A DNA stretch of 64,000 nucleotides from an uncultured Methanomassiliicoccus sp. (GCA_905203995.1 CAJKXZ010000004.1:1-64000); one strand, 5' to 3'. Shown: positions 1 to 8,696, counted from the first letter of the stretch. Numbers and translations: made by a program. Notes: a model not told the origin generated them from the letters alone.

Positions 1-85
1 TGAGGTACTTTTCATTGTGCAACTTGAGGTACTTTTCATTGTGCAACTTGAGGTACTTTTCATTGTGCAACTTGAGGTATTATAG
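1..85. repeat. 24-bp tandem direct repeat, three copies plus a partial fourth
   Basis: Three perfect back-to-back copies of a 24-bp unit occupy 1-24, 25-48 and 49-72, and a fourth breaks down after eight bases (73-80). There are no spacers, so this is a tandem repeat and not a CRISPR array. The unit is a multiple of three. On the plus strand one frame reads an eight-residue repeat EVLFIVQL and ends at TAG (83-85). On the minus strand one frame reads LHNEKYLK. The array runs off the window edge, so its full length and whether it is coding cannot be judged. Confidence 0.85.
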
Positions 86-181
86 TATCAATGTATGAGT
101 ATCATATCCCTTGTACAGATGAGTCTCCATGCAGCAAACCAACTGCGGAATACTAGGTCTTCAACAACCTCTAGAAGATCT

Positions 182-1081
182 TCAGTTATCTGCTGCCTGC
201 TGACTCTTCTTTTTCTTAGCTGAAGGTGTGATTTCTTCATGGAAAAAGTAATTGACAACCAGCGGCGGTTCGCTGAACGGACGGCAGATGGAATCATCAT
301 CACGGACGTAAGGCAGACCTTCAGCTGCCGTGAATTCGCGCATTTCATCATCTAACTGTGCCCAGTAGCCGCGGTCGTTTTTCTGATAGATTCTTTCATA
401 CAACGGCACCAGTTCAGGATACTTAGCAGCGATGTACTCCAGAATAACTGCCTTGTAACCGCCCCGCAGATTCAAGTTCTCTAACCAGACTAAATTGCAA
501 TGAGCCTTCGCACGGCGGATAATCGCCGCCACGTCAGTAATGCCTGGAAAAATGGGTGAGATGAAACAAGTCGTTCTGATGCCGGCTTCATGAAACGCTT
601 TCATCGCAGCCAGGCGGTGCTCAATGCTGACCGCTTGATCCATATCTTTGCGGAAATTTTCATCGAGCGTATTGATGGACCAGGAGACACGGGCCTGCGG
701 GAAGCTTTTAATCAAGTCTAAATCACGCAGAATCAGATCAGATTTGGTGGCAATGGAGATCTTGCAGCCGCTGCCCCGCATCTGTTCCAGCAGTGCTCGG
801 GTCCGCTGATACTGCGCTTCCACAGGCTGATAAGGATCAGTTACTGAACCGATAAACAGCTCTTGACCGACATATTTCTGCGGCTGTTTAATTTCCGGCC
901 AGTGTTTTACATCAACAAATTCGCCCCACGGCTCAGGATGTTTGGTGAAGCGTTTCATAAAGGATGCATAGCAGTATTGGCAGCGGTGTTCACAGCCGAC
1001 GTAAGGGTTAACAGAATAATCACCGACGGGCAGATTAGTTTTGGTCAATACGCTCTTTACGGCTATCTCCTTAGTTATCAT
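182..1081 (-). CDS. SPL-family radical SAM protein (COG1533-like)
   Basis: A 299-residue radical SAM enzyme of the SplB/COG1533 type. The N-terminal GCEHRCQYCY stretch holds a CX3CX2C motif (Cys30, Cys34, Cys37), which in this superfamily binds the [4Fe-4S] cluster that cleaves S-adenosylmethionine. Downstream motifs such as GSVTDPYQPVE and SWSINTLDE fit the TIM-barrel core of this family. True spore photoproduct lyase activity is not implied, because most archaeal members have no known substrate. It is transcribed divergently from the leucine-rich surface protein at 1215. The intergenic region carries two overlapping dyads. The stop is TGA, followed by a GAAGATCTTC palindrome (174-183). Confidence 0.85.
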   Translation of the reverse strand: MITKEIAVKSVLTKTNLPVGDYSVNPYVGCEHRCQYCYASFMKRFTKHPEPWGEFVDVKHWPEIKQPQKYVGQELFIGSVTDPYQPVEAQYQRTRALLEQMRGSGCKISIATKSDLILRDLDLIKSFPQARVSWSINTLDENFRKDMDQAVSIEHRLAAMKAFHEAGIRTTCFISPIFPGITDVAAIIRRAKAHCNLVWLENLNLRGGYKAVILEYIAAKYPELVPLYERIYQKNDRGYWAQLDDEMREFTAAEGLPYVRDDDSICRPFSEPPLVVNYFFHEEITPSAKKKKSQQAADN

Positions 1082-1144
1082 GTGGCAGCACCTCGGCGCT
1101 ATCTGCTTAATTTGCTTATTGATAAAAAATCTTCTTCAGTCTCT

Positions 1145-1165
1145 GCTGATTTGCATATCAGCAAA
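1145..1165. promoter_or_regulatory. Overlapping dyads between divergent genes
   Basis: GCTGAT (1145-1150) and ATCAGC (1157-1162) form one inverted repeat. TTTGC (1150-1154) and GCAAA (1161-1165) form a second that overlaps it. The pair lies between the radical SAM gene and the leucine-rich surface-protein gene, just ahead of the AT-rich TTATTATATT stretch that could be a TATA element for the latter. It may be an operator. No binding protein is identified. Confidence 0.4.
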
Positions 1166-1214
1166 TTATTATATTCTTCATGATTGTTATGGATGAATAA
1201 TCCATGTGATTTCT

Positions 1215-2843
1215 ATGTCATCCAGCAGAATTGTTAGAGTAATTGCTGTCGCGCTCATGGTCTCCTTTTTAGTAGGTGCCAGCGTGGCTTCTTTACCTGC
1301 TGCTTCCGCGCAGGATCTGTCGTCCTTAGCGACGGAAGGCGGCGTTTACAATTATCTTACTGAAGGTACTGGTAGCGAAGAGTCTCCATATAAAGCGACG
1401 ATTACCGGCTATCAGGAAGGAAACGAAGCTTATTTGGCGATTCAATCCGGTCTCGAAGGTTATCCAGTGAAAGCAATTGCGGCCAATGCTTTTCAGAACT
1501 GTACTTCGCTAGAAGCGGTAGTCATTCCGGAACGCATCGAGACGATCGGTGACCGCGCCTTTGCCGGCTGCTCCTCGCTGCAGGCGGCTTATTTTGCCGG
1601 TGAACTGCCGCAGTTAGGTGCAGACGTCTTTGCCGGCTGTGCGCCTGGTTTTACCATTTACTATCTCCAAGACAGCTGGAGTAATTATGATACTTACCCC
1701 ACTGCGCCCTGGTCTTTAGGCACTTACACAGATGCGGCCGGCGGCAGTTATTTCTATTATGTAATTAACAATGAAATTACGATCTTTAAGTATCTTAGCG
1801 GACGACAGCTGGCGATTCCCGCGGCGATTGACGGACAGCCCGTCGTCAGCATCGGTACGGAAGCTTTTTACCAATGCGCGGTTGAAACCGTCAGCATTGC
1901 CGAAGGTGTCGAGCGTATTGCCGACCGTGCTTTTTCCTGGGAACACCTGCCGAATTCTCCTCTGAAGTCTGTATCACTGCCCCGCACCCTGACGGCCATT
2001 GGCGATGAAGCTTTCCGTTATTCCGCCGCTCTGACTAATATTGATTTTCCTGCTGCTTTAAAATATATCGGCTTTGAAGCCTTCCGTGAATGCGGTTTAA
2101 CTTCCGTCACCCTGCCCAATGATATCGCTTACGTCGGCGGCGGGGCTTTCTACTACTGTCCGCAGCTTAAAGCCGCTGATCTCGGGCGCGGTTTATCCGC
2201 AATTCCTGAACGCATGTTTGGCTGGTGCCAGTCTTTCAGCAACATCATCATTCCGGGACGGGTAATCGCGATTGGCGATTCTGCCTTTTACAACTGTGAT
2301 CTGCGTTCACTGGATCTAAACAACGTTGAAACAATCGGTCTCAAAGCGTTTTACGGCAACGCCAATCTGCAAAAGGTCATCATGGAAGATGTGCGCATCG
2401 TCGGCAATGAAGCCTTCAGCGAATGCAGTTCCTTGCGCTATGTTGAATTTGACGATCTAGAAAGTATCGCCCCCGGCGCTTTCCTTAAATGTACTGCACT
2501 GGAATATGTGGTCTTACCCGATCATCTGCGGACCATTGGCAAGGATGCGTTCCGCGGCTGTACTTCCTTATCCGCCGCGTACTTCGAAGGTGATCAGCCT
2601 GTCATCGGCGATAACGCCTTCTACAAGACGGATGCCGACTTCCAAGTGTACTATCTGCCGGAACACCAAGCTTCTTGGTCTTCCTATGACGCCACGTCTA
2701 TTCAGACTTGGAATGGTATTGTTCCGCAGGAACGCGCGATCTGGGAATCATTCATGTTCATTCTAGTGGCGATTATTCTGATCGCACTGGTAGTAGTGGT
2801 GCTGATGATCCTGATCATGAGAAAAAAGGGACGCGCTCCCTAA
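1215..2843 (+). CDS. BspA-like leucine-rich-repeat surface protein with C-terminal membrane anchor
   Basis: About 542 residues. An N-terminal signal peptide (hydrophobic stretch near residues 8-30, ending SAASAQ-like) is followed by two blocks of LRR_5/BspA repeats. Repeat units have the form AFxxCxSLxxVxIPxxIxxIGxxAF. Each block ends in a similar YYLxxxxxxWxxYD segment. A single C-terminal transmembrane helix (about 515-538) is followed by a basic RKKGR tail, so the protein should sit outside the cell, anchored in the membrane. Such repeats in gut microbes bind host or microbial surfaces, but the ligand here is unknown. ATG 1215 was preferred over the in-frame GTG at 1206; no strong ribosome-binding site decides between them. 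Confidence 0.85.
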   Translation: MSSSRIVRVIAVALMVSFLVGASVASLPAASAQDLSSLATEGGVYNYLTEGTGSEESPYKATITGYQEGNEAYLAIQSGLEGYPVKAIAANAFQNCTSLEAVVIPERIETIGDRAFAGCSSLQAAYFAGELPQLGADVFAGCAPGFTIYYLQDSWSNYDTYPTAPWSLGTYTDAAGGSYFYYVINNEITIFKYLSGRQLAIPAAIDGQPVVSIGTEAFYQCAVETVSIAEGVERIADRAFSWEHLPNSPLKSVSLPRTLTAIGDEAFRYSAALTNIDFPAALKYIGFEAFRECGLTSVTLPNDIAYVGGGAFYYCPQLKAADLGRGLSAIPERMFGWCQSFSNIIIPGRVIAIGDSAFYNCDLRSLDLNNVETIGLKAFYGNANLQKVIMEDVRIVGNEAFSECSSLRYVEFDDLESIAPGAFLKCTALEYVVLPDHLRTIGKDAFRGCTSLSAAYFEGDQPVIGDNAFYKTDADFQVYYLPEHQASWSSYDATSIQTWNGIVPQERAIWESFMFILVAIILIALVVVVLMILIMRKKGRAP

Positions 2844-3250
2844 TCTTTTTCTTTTTTAAGATTAAGACCGATTTCAATTTTTGAGCCAGCATAATTTTAG
2901 TTCTTACATACGGTCTAAAAAGTGTTATGATTCCACACTTTTTCGTACATAAAAGTGTTGTTTGATAACACTTTTTGGAACGAATGCCCTGAAAATTGCT
3001 TCATAGTTGGCTCAAAAAGTTTCCTGTATAAAAGAAACTTTTGTGATTTTTACAAGAAGTTTCTTGTATGGAAGAAACTTTTGAAACCGCTCCTTGCTGA
3101 TTTTGTCTAGTACACAATCAGCCCGTATCAGTTATTAGATAATCACTAGTGCCTGCTTCTCAATGAAGGGACACACATCTAAGGTAGCCTTTTCTGATAA
3201 ACCAAGTTCTTAAAAAAGAGCGGCAGCCGTAAAACAGCTGCCGGCAGTGA
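2844..3250. other. 407-bp intergenic stretch with a clustered hairpin array
   Basis: This gap between convergent genes holds four similar hairpins. H1 is 2917-2925 with 2935-2943 (AAAAAGTGT arms). H2 is 2951-2959 with 2967-2975 (AAAAGTGTT/AACACTTTT). H3 is 3015-3023 with 3034-3042 (AAAAGTTTC/GAAACTTTT). H4 is 3055-3063 with 3074-3082, the same arm with one G-U pair. An outer inverted repeat (TTTTTGAGCCA 2878-2888 and TGGCTCAAAAA 3008-3018) encloses H1 and H2. The remainder, 3083-3250, shows no gene. A short hairpin-like GGCAGCCGT/CAGCTGCC segment lies just past the end of the minus-strand ATPase gene and may help terminate it. Confidence 0.7.
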
Positions 3251-4075
3251 TTACAGATCTAACTTCTGCTGGAAATCTTTAGCCCGTGAAGAGCGGAACC
3301 GCTTAGGCAGGATGTAGATCTCGCCGTCAGGATCCGTGCCGACCCGGGCATCTACTTCATAGACTTCTTCAATCAGCTCTTCGGTAATCACCTTCTTGGG
3401 ATCACCGATGGTCTTGATTTCTCCTTTCTTCATAATGATGCACAAATCACAATAACGGGCCATCAGACTGATGTCGTGTTCGGCGACGAGAATCGTCATA
3501 TCCGTCTTAACCATCGCCTGCAGATATTCCATGACTTCCAGCTTGTATTTCATATCTAAGTGGCTGGTCGGCTCATCAACGAGCATCAGCCGCGGCGACT
3601 GCACATAGGCTTTAGCAATCATGGCCCGCTGGAATTCTCCGCTGCTGAGCATCGAGAGCTGTTTGTCTTTAAGATGTTCGAGACCAAAGCTGCGCAGTGC
3701 TTCCATAGCAATCTCTTCGTCATCTTCATTTTCCCACCAAATGCTGTCCACATAGGGATGGCGGCCGAGCATGACCATGTCCATCACTGACAAACCAAAA
3801 GTGCTGCGGCTTTCCGCGGGGACGTTAGCTACCAGCTTAGCCAGAGCGGAAGCTTTCTTGCCCTGAGTGCTTTCCCCGTCGATGAAGATCTCGCCGCCGC
3901 TGGGTTCATGGATCTTGCAGATGCACTTCATCATGGTTGATTTGCCGCAGCCGTTGGGGCCGATAAGACCGACCATCATGCCGCTGTCAATGGAGTAGCT
4001 GACTCCTTTCAGAGCTTCAAAGTCGCCATAGCACTTGCGTAAATTTTTTACTTCCAGCAGCGGCGGTTTAACCAT
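3251..4075 (-). CDS. ABC transporter ATPase, FecE/BtuD family (importer 1)
   Basis: A 274-residue nucleotide-binding subunit of a siderophore/corrinoid-type importer. Walker A is GPNGCGKST (39-47), the ABC signature is LSSGE (143-147, a variant of LSGGQ), and Walker B is LMLVDEP (163-169), followed by the SHLD D-loop and an AEHD switch histidine. It should sit on the cytoplasmic face of the permease and power uptake. Its ATG overlaps the end of the propeller-permease gene by 8 bp, so it is the last gene of a three-gene minus-strand operon: binding protein, propeller-permease, ATPase. The product closely resembles the paralog at 27179-27976. Substrate class is inferred from the family only. 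Confidence 0.9.
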   Translation of the reverse strand: MVKPPLLEVKNLRKCYGDFEALKGVSYSIDSGMMVGLIGPNGCGKSTMMKCICKIHEPSGGEIFIDGESTQGKKASALAKLVANVPAESRSTFGLSVMDMVMLGRHPYVDSIWWENEDDEEIAMEALRSFGLEHLKDKQLSMLSSGEFQRAMIAKAYVQSPRLMLVDEPTSHLDMKYKLEVMEYLQAMVKTDMTILVAEHDISLMARYCDLCIIMKKGEIKTIGDPKKVITEELIEEVYEVDARVGTDPDGEIYILPKRFRSSRAKDFQQKLDL

Positions 4076-6905
4076 CGTAGTTGCCTCCTTTTTTAATCAG
4101 CATATAAGCAAAGACCGGTGTACCGATAATGGCAGTAATCGCCCCCACCGGCAGTTCCAGCGGCATCAGTGCCATGCGGGCAATGATATCGGAGCTGAGC
4201 ATCAGCATCGCCCCGAGAATGATACTCGCCGGCATCACCAGCCGGTTGTCGCCGCCCATCAGCAGCCGGCAGGCATGAGGTACCACCAGACCGACAAAGC
4301 CGATGATACCGACGAAAGCGACACAGATAGCGGTAAGGATTGAAGCGATTACCAGCATGATGCGGTTGAAAGTTTTGACATTAAGTCCCATCTGTTTAGC
4401 CTGCTCTTCCCCGACGACGACTAAGTTAAACTCCCGGGCCCAGAGCAGAGAGATGAGGGAAATGCCCATCGCCGGGATGAAAATCAACCAGGCGTTTTCC
4501 CAAGTGACATTGGAAAAGCTGCCGAAGAGCCAGTACATGACATCCTGCAGCTTGTTGCCGGCCAGTGAGACGAAGATCGTCTGAATCGAAGAAAAGGCGA
4601 AACCGACAATCACTCCGCCGAGAATGTAATTGACGGAATTGCCGCCGGATTTCTCTGCAATAAACATAGTAGCTGCAAAAGCCAGCAGACCTCCGACAAT
4701 TGCGGCTACGGGAATGATATAATTGGAATCAGGCGCCAGAAACGGCAGGGTGATGTTAAAGGCCATAGCCGCAACGGCGATACAGCCGGCACCGGAGGAA
4801 ACACCCGTGATGTAAGGATCAACCAGCGGGTTGCGGATGATCGCCTGATACATACAGCCGGCAATCGAAAGACCAACACCCACGGCAATCGCCCCGATCG
4901 CCCGCGGTAAACGGGCATTATAGATGTATAGTTCGGTATTAGTCAGATCGGCGATATTGCCGTGCCAGACTTTATTCACTGCTGAAATCAGTGAAGTCAC
5001 CGCTTCATTAATCGGCACAACCCCGCCGGACGAAATCGACAGTGAGATGAAGAAAGCAATAACGGAAGTAATTGTTCCGAAGACGGCGATGTAAAGGAAA
5101 CGCCGCTTTTTTCTTTTTATTTCACTTAAATGACTATCATCATGATATTTTAATAAGTAAATCAGCGCGCCGATCATGCTGATGATGAGCACAATCGTGA
5201 GGTACCAGGACCAGTGGTTGAAACCATAACTGGTTTCGTTACCGCCGGGCACTGAGGGAATTTCACCGGCCGCAGAAACACAATAGATGAAGCCGCCGTC
5301 ATTGCCGGTGTAGATGAGGCCGTCGATGACCGTCGGCTGCACCATCGAGTATGAAGTATTGGTGTAAGGTTCCAACACTACTTTCTGCAAGAGTCTGCCG
5401 CTGGCGGCATCTAGTGAGATTAAAGAACCGCCTCGGGAATATTCCATGCCGTAGATGAGGCCGGCAGCGGCGGTCAGATCAGCTTTAATGTAAGGCAGAT
5501 CAACACTGGTCCAGATGACTTTACCGCTCCAGTCCAGTTTATAAATGTTAGATATGGAATAAAAGACAAAACCGTCGTCAAAGATGACGGGATTGCTGGT
5601 AAGATAATCGCCGCGCCAGATTTCTTCACCGCTGGCAGGATCCAGCGCCAGCATGCGGCCGTAGGTTTTTGACATGGTGCCGTCGCTGCAGCAGACGATG
5701 ATAACATCTGGTCCGATGGAGATACTGTCGACCGAGCCGGGGGTGCTTTGTTTACCTTCGGTAATATAATTAATGGCTTCTTTCTTCCACAGCAGCTCGC
5801 CGCTCTCGGCTTTCAGGGCATGCACGTAACCTTCGTAATTGCCGATGTAGAGCACCCGTTCGCCGTTGACTGTGGCAAAGGTGGGCTTAGTGTAATAGAT
5901 ACAGCCTTGACTGTCATAAACCCAGATCTGCTGGGCTTCTTCTTTGGTGACTTTGTAGCAGTAGACTTTACCGTCCGCCGCTCCGAAATAGACGGCGCCG
6001 CTGTCGTAAGCAGGAGTAGAGGGACCGGAGAGGAAGGTTCTGCCGCTCCAGCTGATGTTGCCGTTTTCATCGAGCGGCGGATTAAACGGGATCTCTTCGA
6101 TCCACAGCACCTCGCCGCTGAAACGGTCGAAACAATAGAGGCCGCCGCTGCTGGTGGAAAGGATCAGCAGCTCGCCGATAATCAGCGGGGTGGTCAACTC
6201 ATTGCCGTTGCCGATCGGGTAGTTGTATTTCCACAATACTTCGCCGTTGTCCTTGTTCAAGCAGTAAATAAACGGTCCTTCTTTAGAAGTCATGCTGCCG
6301 GCCGTCGTGAAATAAATCCGCTCTTCCGCGCAGACAATGCCGGAATTGAGGTAGCCCGTATCCGTCGACAAATACCACTGCGGCGGGAAAGTCAGGTTCT
6401 GCGGGCCGTAGGAAGGAGAGATATTGTCCGAAACTGAAGAACCGCCGATCGTCGTCCAGGCACTGGGATAAGCCGGAGTAACGACGGGGCAGATAACTTC
6501 TGCACTATCGGGATAAAAGCCCCAGGCAAAAGTCTGGCCGTCAGCGGGAGCAGCCGCGCTCAGCCGGGCATCATACTGCCAGCGGCCGTTTTCGTCGAGA
6601 GTGTACAGCTTCCACGAGGTGGTGACCCCGGAACTGCCGCCGAAGCGGGTATTAGCAAATTCACCAATGCTGGTGATTGTTCCGTTGGCCGTTAATTCAA
6701 TACCGGCGGCCGCCGCGGCGGCTGTGGTCATCTCTAAATAACTACCGCTGGTCGCGGCCGGCAGCCATTGGGTCTGCCCGTTGCCGTAGTCAATCAGGAT
6801 CTGCGGCGCGTCATCTGTGGTTTCAGCACTGCTTACTGTGGGCACGACCGCTACGGCCACCAAGAGGGCTACGATCAAGATTGACAAAATTTGCCGGTTA
6901 TTCAA
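4068..6905 (-). CDS. Fused extracellular PQQ-type beta-propeller and FecCD/BtuC permease (importer 1)
   Basis: 945 residues with an unusual architecture. After a signal peptide (about 1-27), residues 28-130 form a DUF4430-like domain (DYGNGQTQWLP, SWKLYTLDENGRW). PQQ_2-type propeller blades follow at about 160-560, with repeated GxVxCxDxxxGEVLWxxx segments. A transmembrane helix lies near 570-592 (WYLTIVLIISM). A basic linker, KRKKRR, leads into a FecCD permease (about 612-940) with the hallmark RNPLVDPYITGVSSGAG. In locus 2 the same two parts are separate genes (24067-26001 and 26002-27186). The continuous frame with no stop at the junction argues for a real fusion. The propeller would lie outside, tethered to the channel. 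It starts 4 bp inside the binding-protein gene. Confidence 0.88.
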   Translation of the reverse strand: MNNRQILSILIVALLVAVAVVPTVSSAETTDDAPQILIDYGNGQTQWLPAATSGSYLEMTTAAAAAAGIELTANGTITSIGEFANTRFGGSSGVTTSWKLYTLDENGRWQYDARLSAAAPADGQTFAWGFYPDSAEVICPVVTPAYPSAWTTIGGSSVSDNISPSYGPQNLTFPPQWYLSTDTGYLNSGIVCAEERIYFTTAGSMTSKEGPFIYCLNKDNGEVLWKYNYPIGNGNELTTPLIIGELLILSTSSGGLYCFDRFSGEVLWIEEIPFNPPLDENGNISWSGRTFLSGPSTPAYDSGAVYFGAADGKVYCYKVTKEEAQQIWVYDSQGCIYYTKPTFATVNGERVLYIGNYEGYVHALKAESGELLWKKEAINYITEGKQSTPGSVDSISIGPDVIIVCCSDGTMSKTYGRMLALDPASGEEIWRGDYLTSNPVIFDDGFVFYSISNIYKLDWSGKVIWTSVDLPYIKADLTAAAGLIYGMEYSRGGSLISLDAASGRLLQKVVLEPYTNTSYSMVQPTVIDGLIYTGNDGGFIYCVSAAGEIPSVPGGNETSYGFNHWSWYLTIVLIISMIGALIYLLKYHDDSHLSEIKRKKRRFLYIAVFGTITSVIAFFISLSISSGGVVPINEAVTSLISAVNKVWHGNIADLTNTELYIYNARLPRAIGAIAVGVGLSIAGCMYQAIIRNPLVDPYITGVSSGAGCIAVAAMAFNITLPFLAPDSNYIIPVAAIVGGLLAFAATMFIAEKSGGNSVNYILGGVIVGFAFSSIQTIFVSLAGNKLQDVMYWLFGSFSNVTWENAWLIFIPAMGISLISLLWAREFNLVVVGEEQAKQMGLNVKTFNRIMLVIASILTAICVAFVGIIGFVGLVVPHACRLLMGGDNRLVMPASIILGAMLMLSSDIIARMALMPLELPVGAITAIIGTPVFAYMLIKKGGNYDG

Positions 6906-8290
6906 AAGAACACCTCGTTTTGATATTGGAGATATTGTTGGTAATCGTCACCAAAGAAATGGGGAATAACATCCGCCGGATCCTTCTGCAGGAAGTTAGC
7001 GGGATGCAGAACTTTTGCAAGGAGTTCGGTCGCCTCTCCCAGGCGGGGACCGGAACGTGAGAGCAGATCAGCAGCCTTGCCGCTGAAGATATAAATTTCA
7101 CCGTTTTTGGAGGCCGGCGTATCTTTCCAGATGTTGCCGAGGCCGTTGATTATTTTTTGATACTCTTCTTCGCTGCCGACGTACGTTTCAGAAACAATAA
7201 TGATGACTTCCGGCTGCTTGCTGTGCATCGCTTCAATGCCGACCTGAATCCAGGTCTGGTTAAGACTGTCAAAGACATTGTTGCCGCCGGCTAATCCGAT
7301 AACGTCGGAAATGTACGTTTCTTTTCCGGACGTGAAGGGTGCATTGTTGGTGGAAAGCGTAACAAAGACATCCTGGTCATGGCTGTTGCCGACGATGCCG
7401 GTGATGCTGTCAATGGTGGCATTAATGGAATCAATGACTTCCTTGCCGCGCTGGTTGTAGCCGAGGGCGGAAGCGGTAATCCAGAGATTGTCGTACACCC
7501 GGTCCATGCCGGTGGTGTCATAGAGCATGACGCAGTTAATGCCGGATTTACGCAGCTTGTCGGCCATGTGTGTGTGGGAACCGACACCCTGATCGCAGAA
7601 AACAATGTCCGGCGACAAGCCGACGATCTTCTCGTAGTTGGGATCAGTGTAACCGCCGGTGATGCTGATCTCCCCTTGCTGCTGTTTATCGACGACCGCG
7701 TCGGGATAATTGCTGTATAGGTCTGTACCAACCAGCAGATCCAGGCCGCCGGCAGCCACGATCATTTCGGTAATCGTAGGCGAAAGGCTGACAATACGCA
7801 GCTGGCTGCCGGTTATCGGTGATTTGCCGCCGTCGCCGTAACCGTAGTATTCAAAACCGCTGGCATCAGCGCCCGGCGTCAGCTCGTCTGGAGAGGAAGC
7901 CCGCGCCCAGGTCAGCACGGAATAATCAGCAACATTAACTTCTGTCGGGGAAGTGGTAATCTTCTGCCAGGCGCCGTCAGCTAGTACAAAAAGTGTCCAC
8001 GGCCGGTCGGGCAGACCTTCCTGGCCGTTGATGGCGATAACGGCATTTTCTGTTTCATTCAAGACTAAAGAATATTCTTTAGTGCGGCAGACCTGCTGCA
8101 GCAGTTCAATGCCGTTCATGCCTTCTGTCAACGGCGTCTCAGTCCAGCTGGCGTCCCAGTAACCAAAATCGATGACCAATCCTTCACTGTCATCCTGTGC
8201 CATGCTGGTAGTGCCGATGAAGGGCAGGGCGGCAATAATGAGAACCGCAATAATTATCGAAGCTAACAGTTTGAATTTGGTCGGCTCCAT
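6902..8290 (-). CDS. FecB/BtuF-type substrate-binding protein with N-terminal DUF4430-like domain (importer 1)
   Basis: 462 residues. The N-terminal hydrophobic segment (about 8-30) exports or anchors the protein. Residues about 37-140 resemble the transcobalamin-like C-terminal domain (DUF4430): VIDFGYWDASW, then a middle NGQEGL and RPWTLFVLADGAW. The FecB/BtuF periplasmic-binding fold follows from about 165 (RIVSLSPTITEMIVAAGG, GTDLYSNYP). No lipobox cysteine is seen, so the hydrophobic N-terminus probably anchors it. It is the first gene of the minus-strand importer operon and overlaps the next gene by 4 bp. The long, structured upstream region (8291 to about 8455) suggests regulation in the leader. 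The DUF4430-like domain favours a corrinoid or related ligand, which remains inference. Confidence 0.88.
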   Translation of the reverse strand: MEPTKFKLLASIIIAVLIIAALPFIGTTSMAQDDSEGLVIDFGYWDASWTETPLTEGMNGIELLQQVCRTKEYSLVLNETENAVIAINGQEGLPDRPWTLFVLADGAWQKITTSPTEVNVADYSVLTWARASSPDELTPGADASGFEYYGYGDGGKSPITGSQLRIVSLSPTITEMIVAAGGLDLLVGTDLYSNYPDAVVDKQQQGEISITGGYTDPNYEKIVGLSPDIVFCDQGVGSHTHMADKLRKSGINCVMLYDTTGMDRVYDNLWITASALGYNQRGKEVIDSINATIDSITGIVGNSHDQDVFVTLSTNNAPFTSGKETYISDVIGLAGGNNVFDSLNQTWIQVGIEAMHSKQPEVIIIVSETYVGSEEEYQKIINGLGNIWKDTPASKNGEIYIFSGKAADLLSRSGPRLGEATELLAKVLHPANFLQKDPADVIPHFFGDDYQQYLQYQNEVFF

Positions 8291-8480
8291 CTCAGCAGCT
8301 CCGCAAGTCTAAAAGTGTCTGCTTAGCGTGTAGTCTCGTCTGTGCAGGCAGGTCGTCTGCTGCCGTTTTGGTGAAAATCCCGCCGGCTGCTCTGCGCGAC
8401 GTTTCTGGAGATTTTGACGAAGCCTCCCTCACAATCGGTCCTCACAACGTTGTATTTTAAAAGCGTATCCTCAATTTGTA
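8291..8480 (-). promoter_or_regulatory. Leader of importer 1 with a B12-box-like hairpin
   Basis: A minus-strand TATA-like element (TTTTATATTAC, about 8478-8489) would start transcription near 8455 and give a leader of about 165 nt, long for an archaeon. Within it, the minus strand of 8347-8361 reads AGCAGACGACCTGCC, which resembles the B12-box of cobalamin riboswitches with one gap and two mismatches. The same bases also form a small GCAG/CTGC hairpin. The rest of the cobalamin riboswitch core was not found. Confidence 0.3.
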
Positions 8481-8502
8481 ATATAAAACCGGTGTCTGAA
8501 TT

Positions 8503-8522
8503 ATTGGGAGCTACTATCCAAT
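8503..8522. promoter_or_regulatory. ATTGG-N10-CCAAT dyad upstream of importer 1 TATA
   Basis: ATTGG (8503-8507) and CCAAT (8518-8522) flank a ten-base spacer containing CTACTAT. The site lies just upstream of the minus-strand TATA-like element (8478-8489). It resembles the tighter dyads at 8676-8696 and 29423-29439, with one extra spacer base. It may be a weaker or activating copy of the same operator. Confidence 0.4.
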
Positions 8523-8621
8523 TGAAGCTGTGTGTTTGTCATTTTATACTTCTGAGGGAGAAAGTAAACAGCGGTTTAGTCTGCATATTATAATTTTAGA
8601 GAATTGATTAGCAGCGGGGGT

Positions 8622-8696
8622 GGATTCATCTTCTTTTCTTTTTGGTCATTTGCTTATAAATACAACCCAATTTGATATTGGAACTATCCTCCAATA
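8622..8696 (+). promoter_or_regulatory. Surface-protein promoter with upstream element, TATA box and TSS-overlapping operator
   Basis: GGATTCATCTT (8622-8632), seven bases, then TTTTGGTCATTT (8640-8651) is repeated with identical spacing at 18876-18905, ahead of the second surface-protein operon. The TATA box TTATAAATAC (about 8654-8663) follows. A perfect 7-bp-arm dyad, TATTGGA (8676-8682)/TCCAATA (8690-8696), is centred about 27 bp downstream of the TATA box, where transcription should start. A repressor bound there would block initiation. No regulator has been tied to it. Confidence 0.6.

Noticed and set aside
1..85. CRISPR-like array
   Set aside because: The 24-bp units are directly adjacent without spacers, and no cas genes are in view.
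5748..6437. A 229-codon plus-strand open frame inside the propeller-permease gene
   Set aside because: It is antisense to strongly supported propeller blades; length arises from codon bias of the real gene.
8370..8380. Plus-strand GGTGAAAATCC resembling a cobalamin riboswitch segment
   Set aside because: The B12-box-like sequence is on the opposite strand, the plus-strand gene is nearly 700 bp away, and the remaining core is missing.
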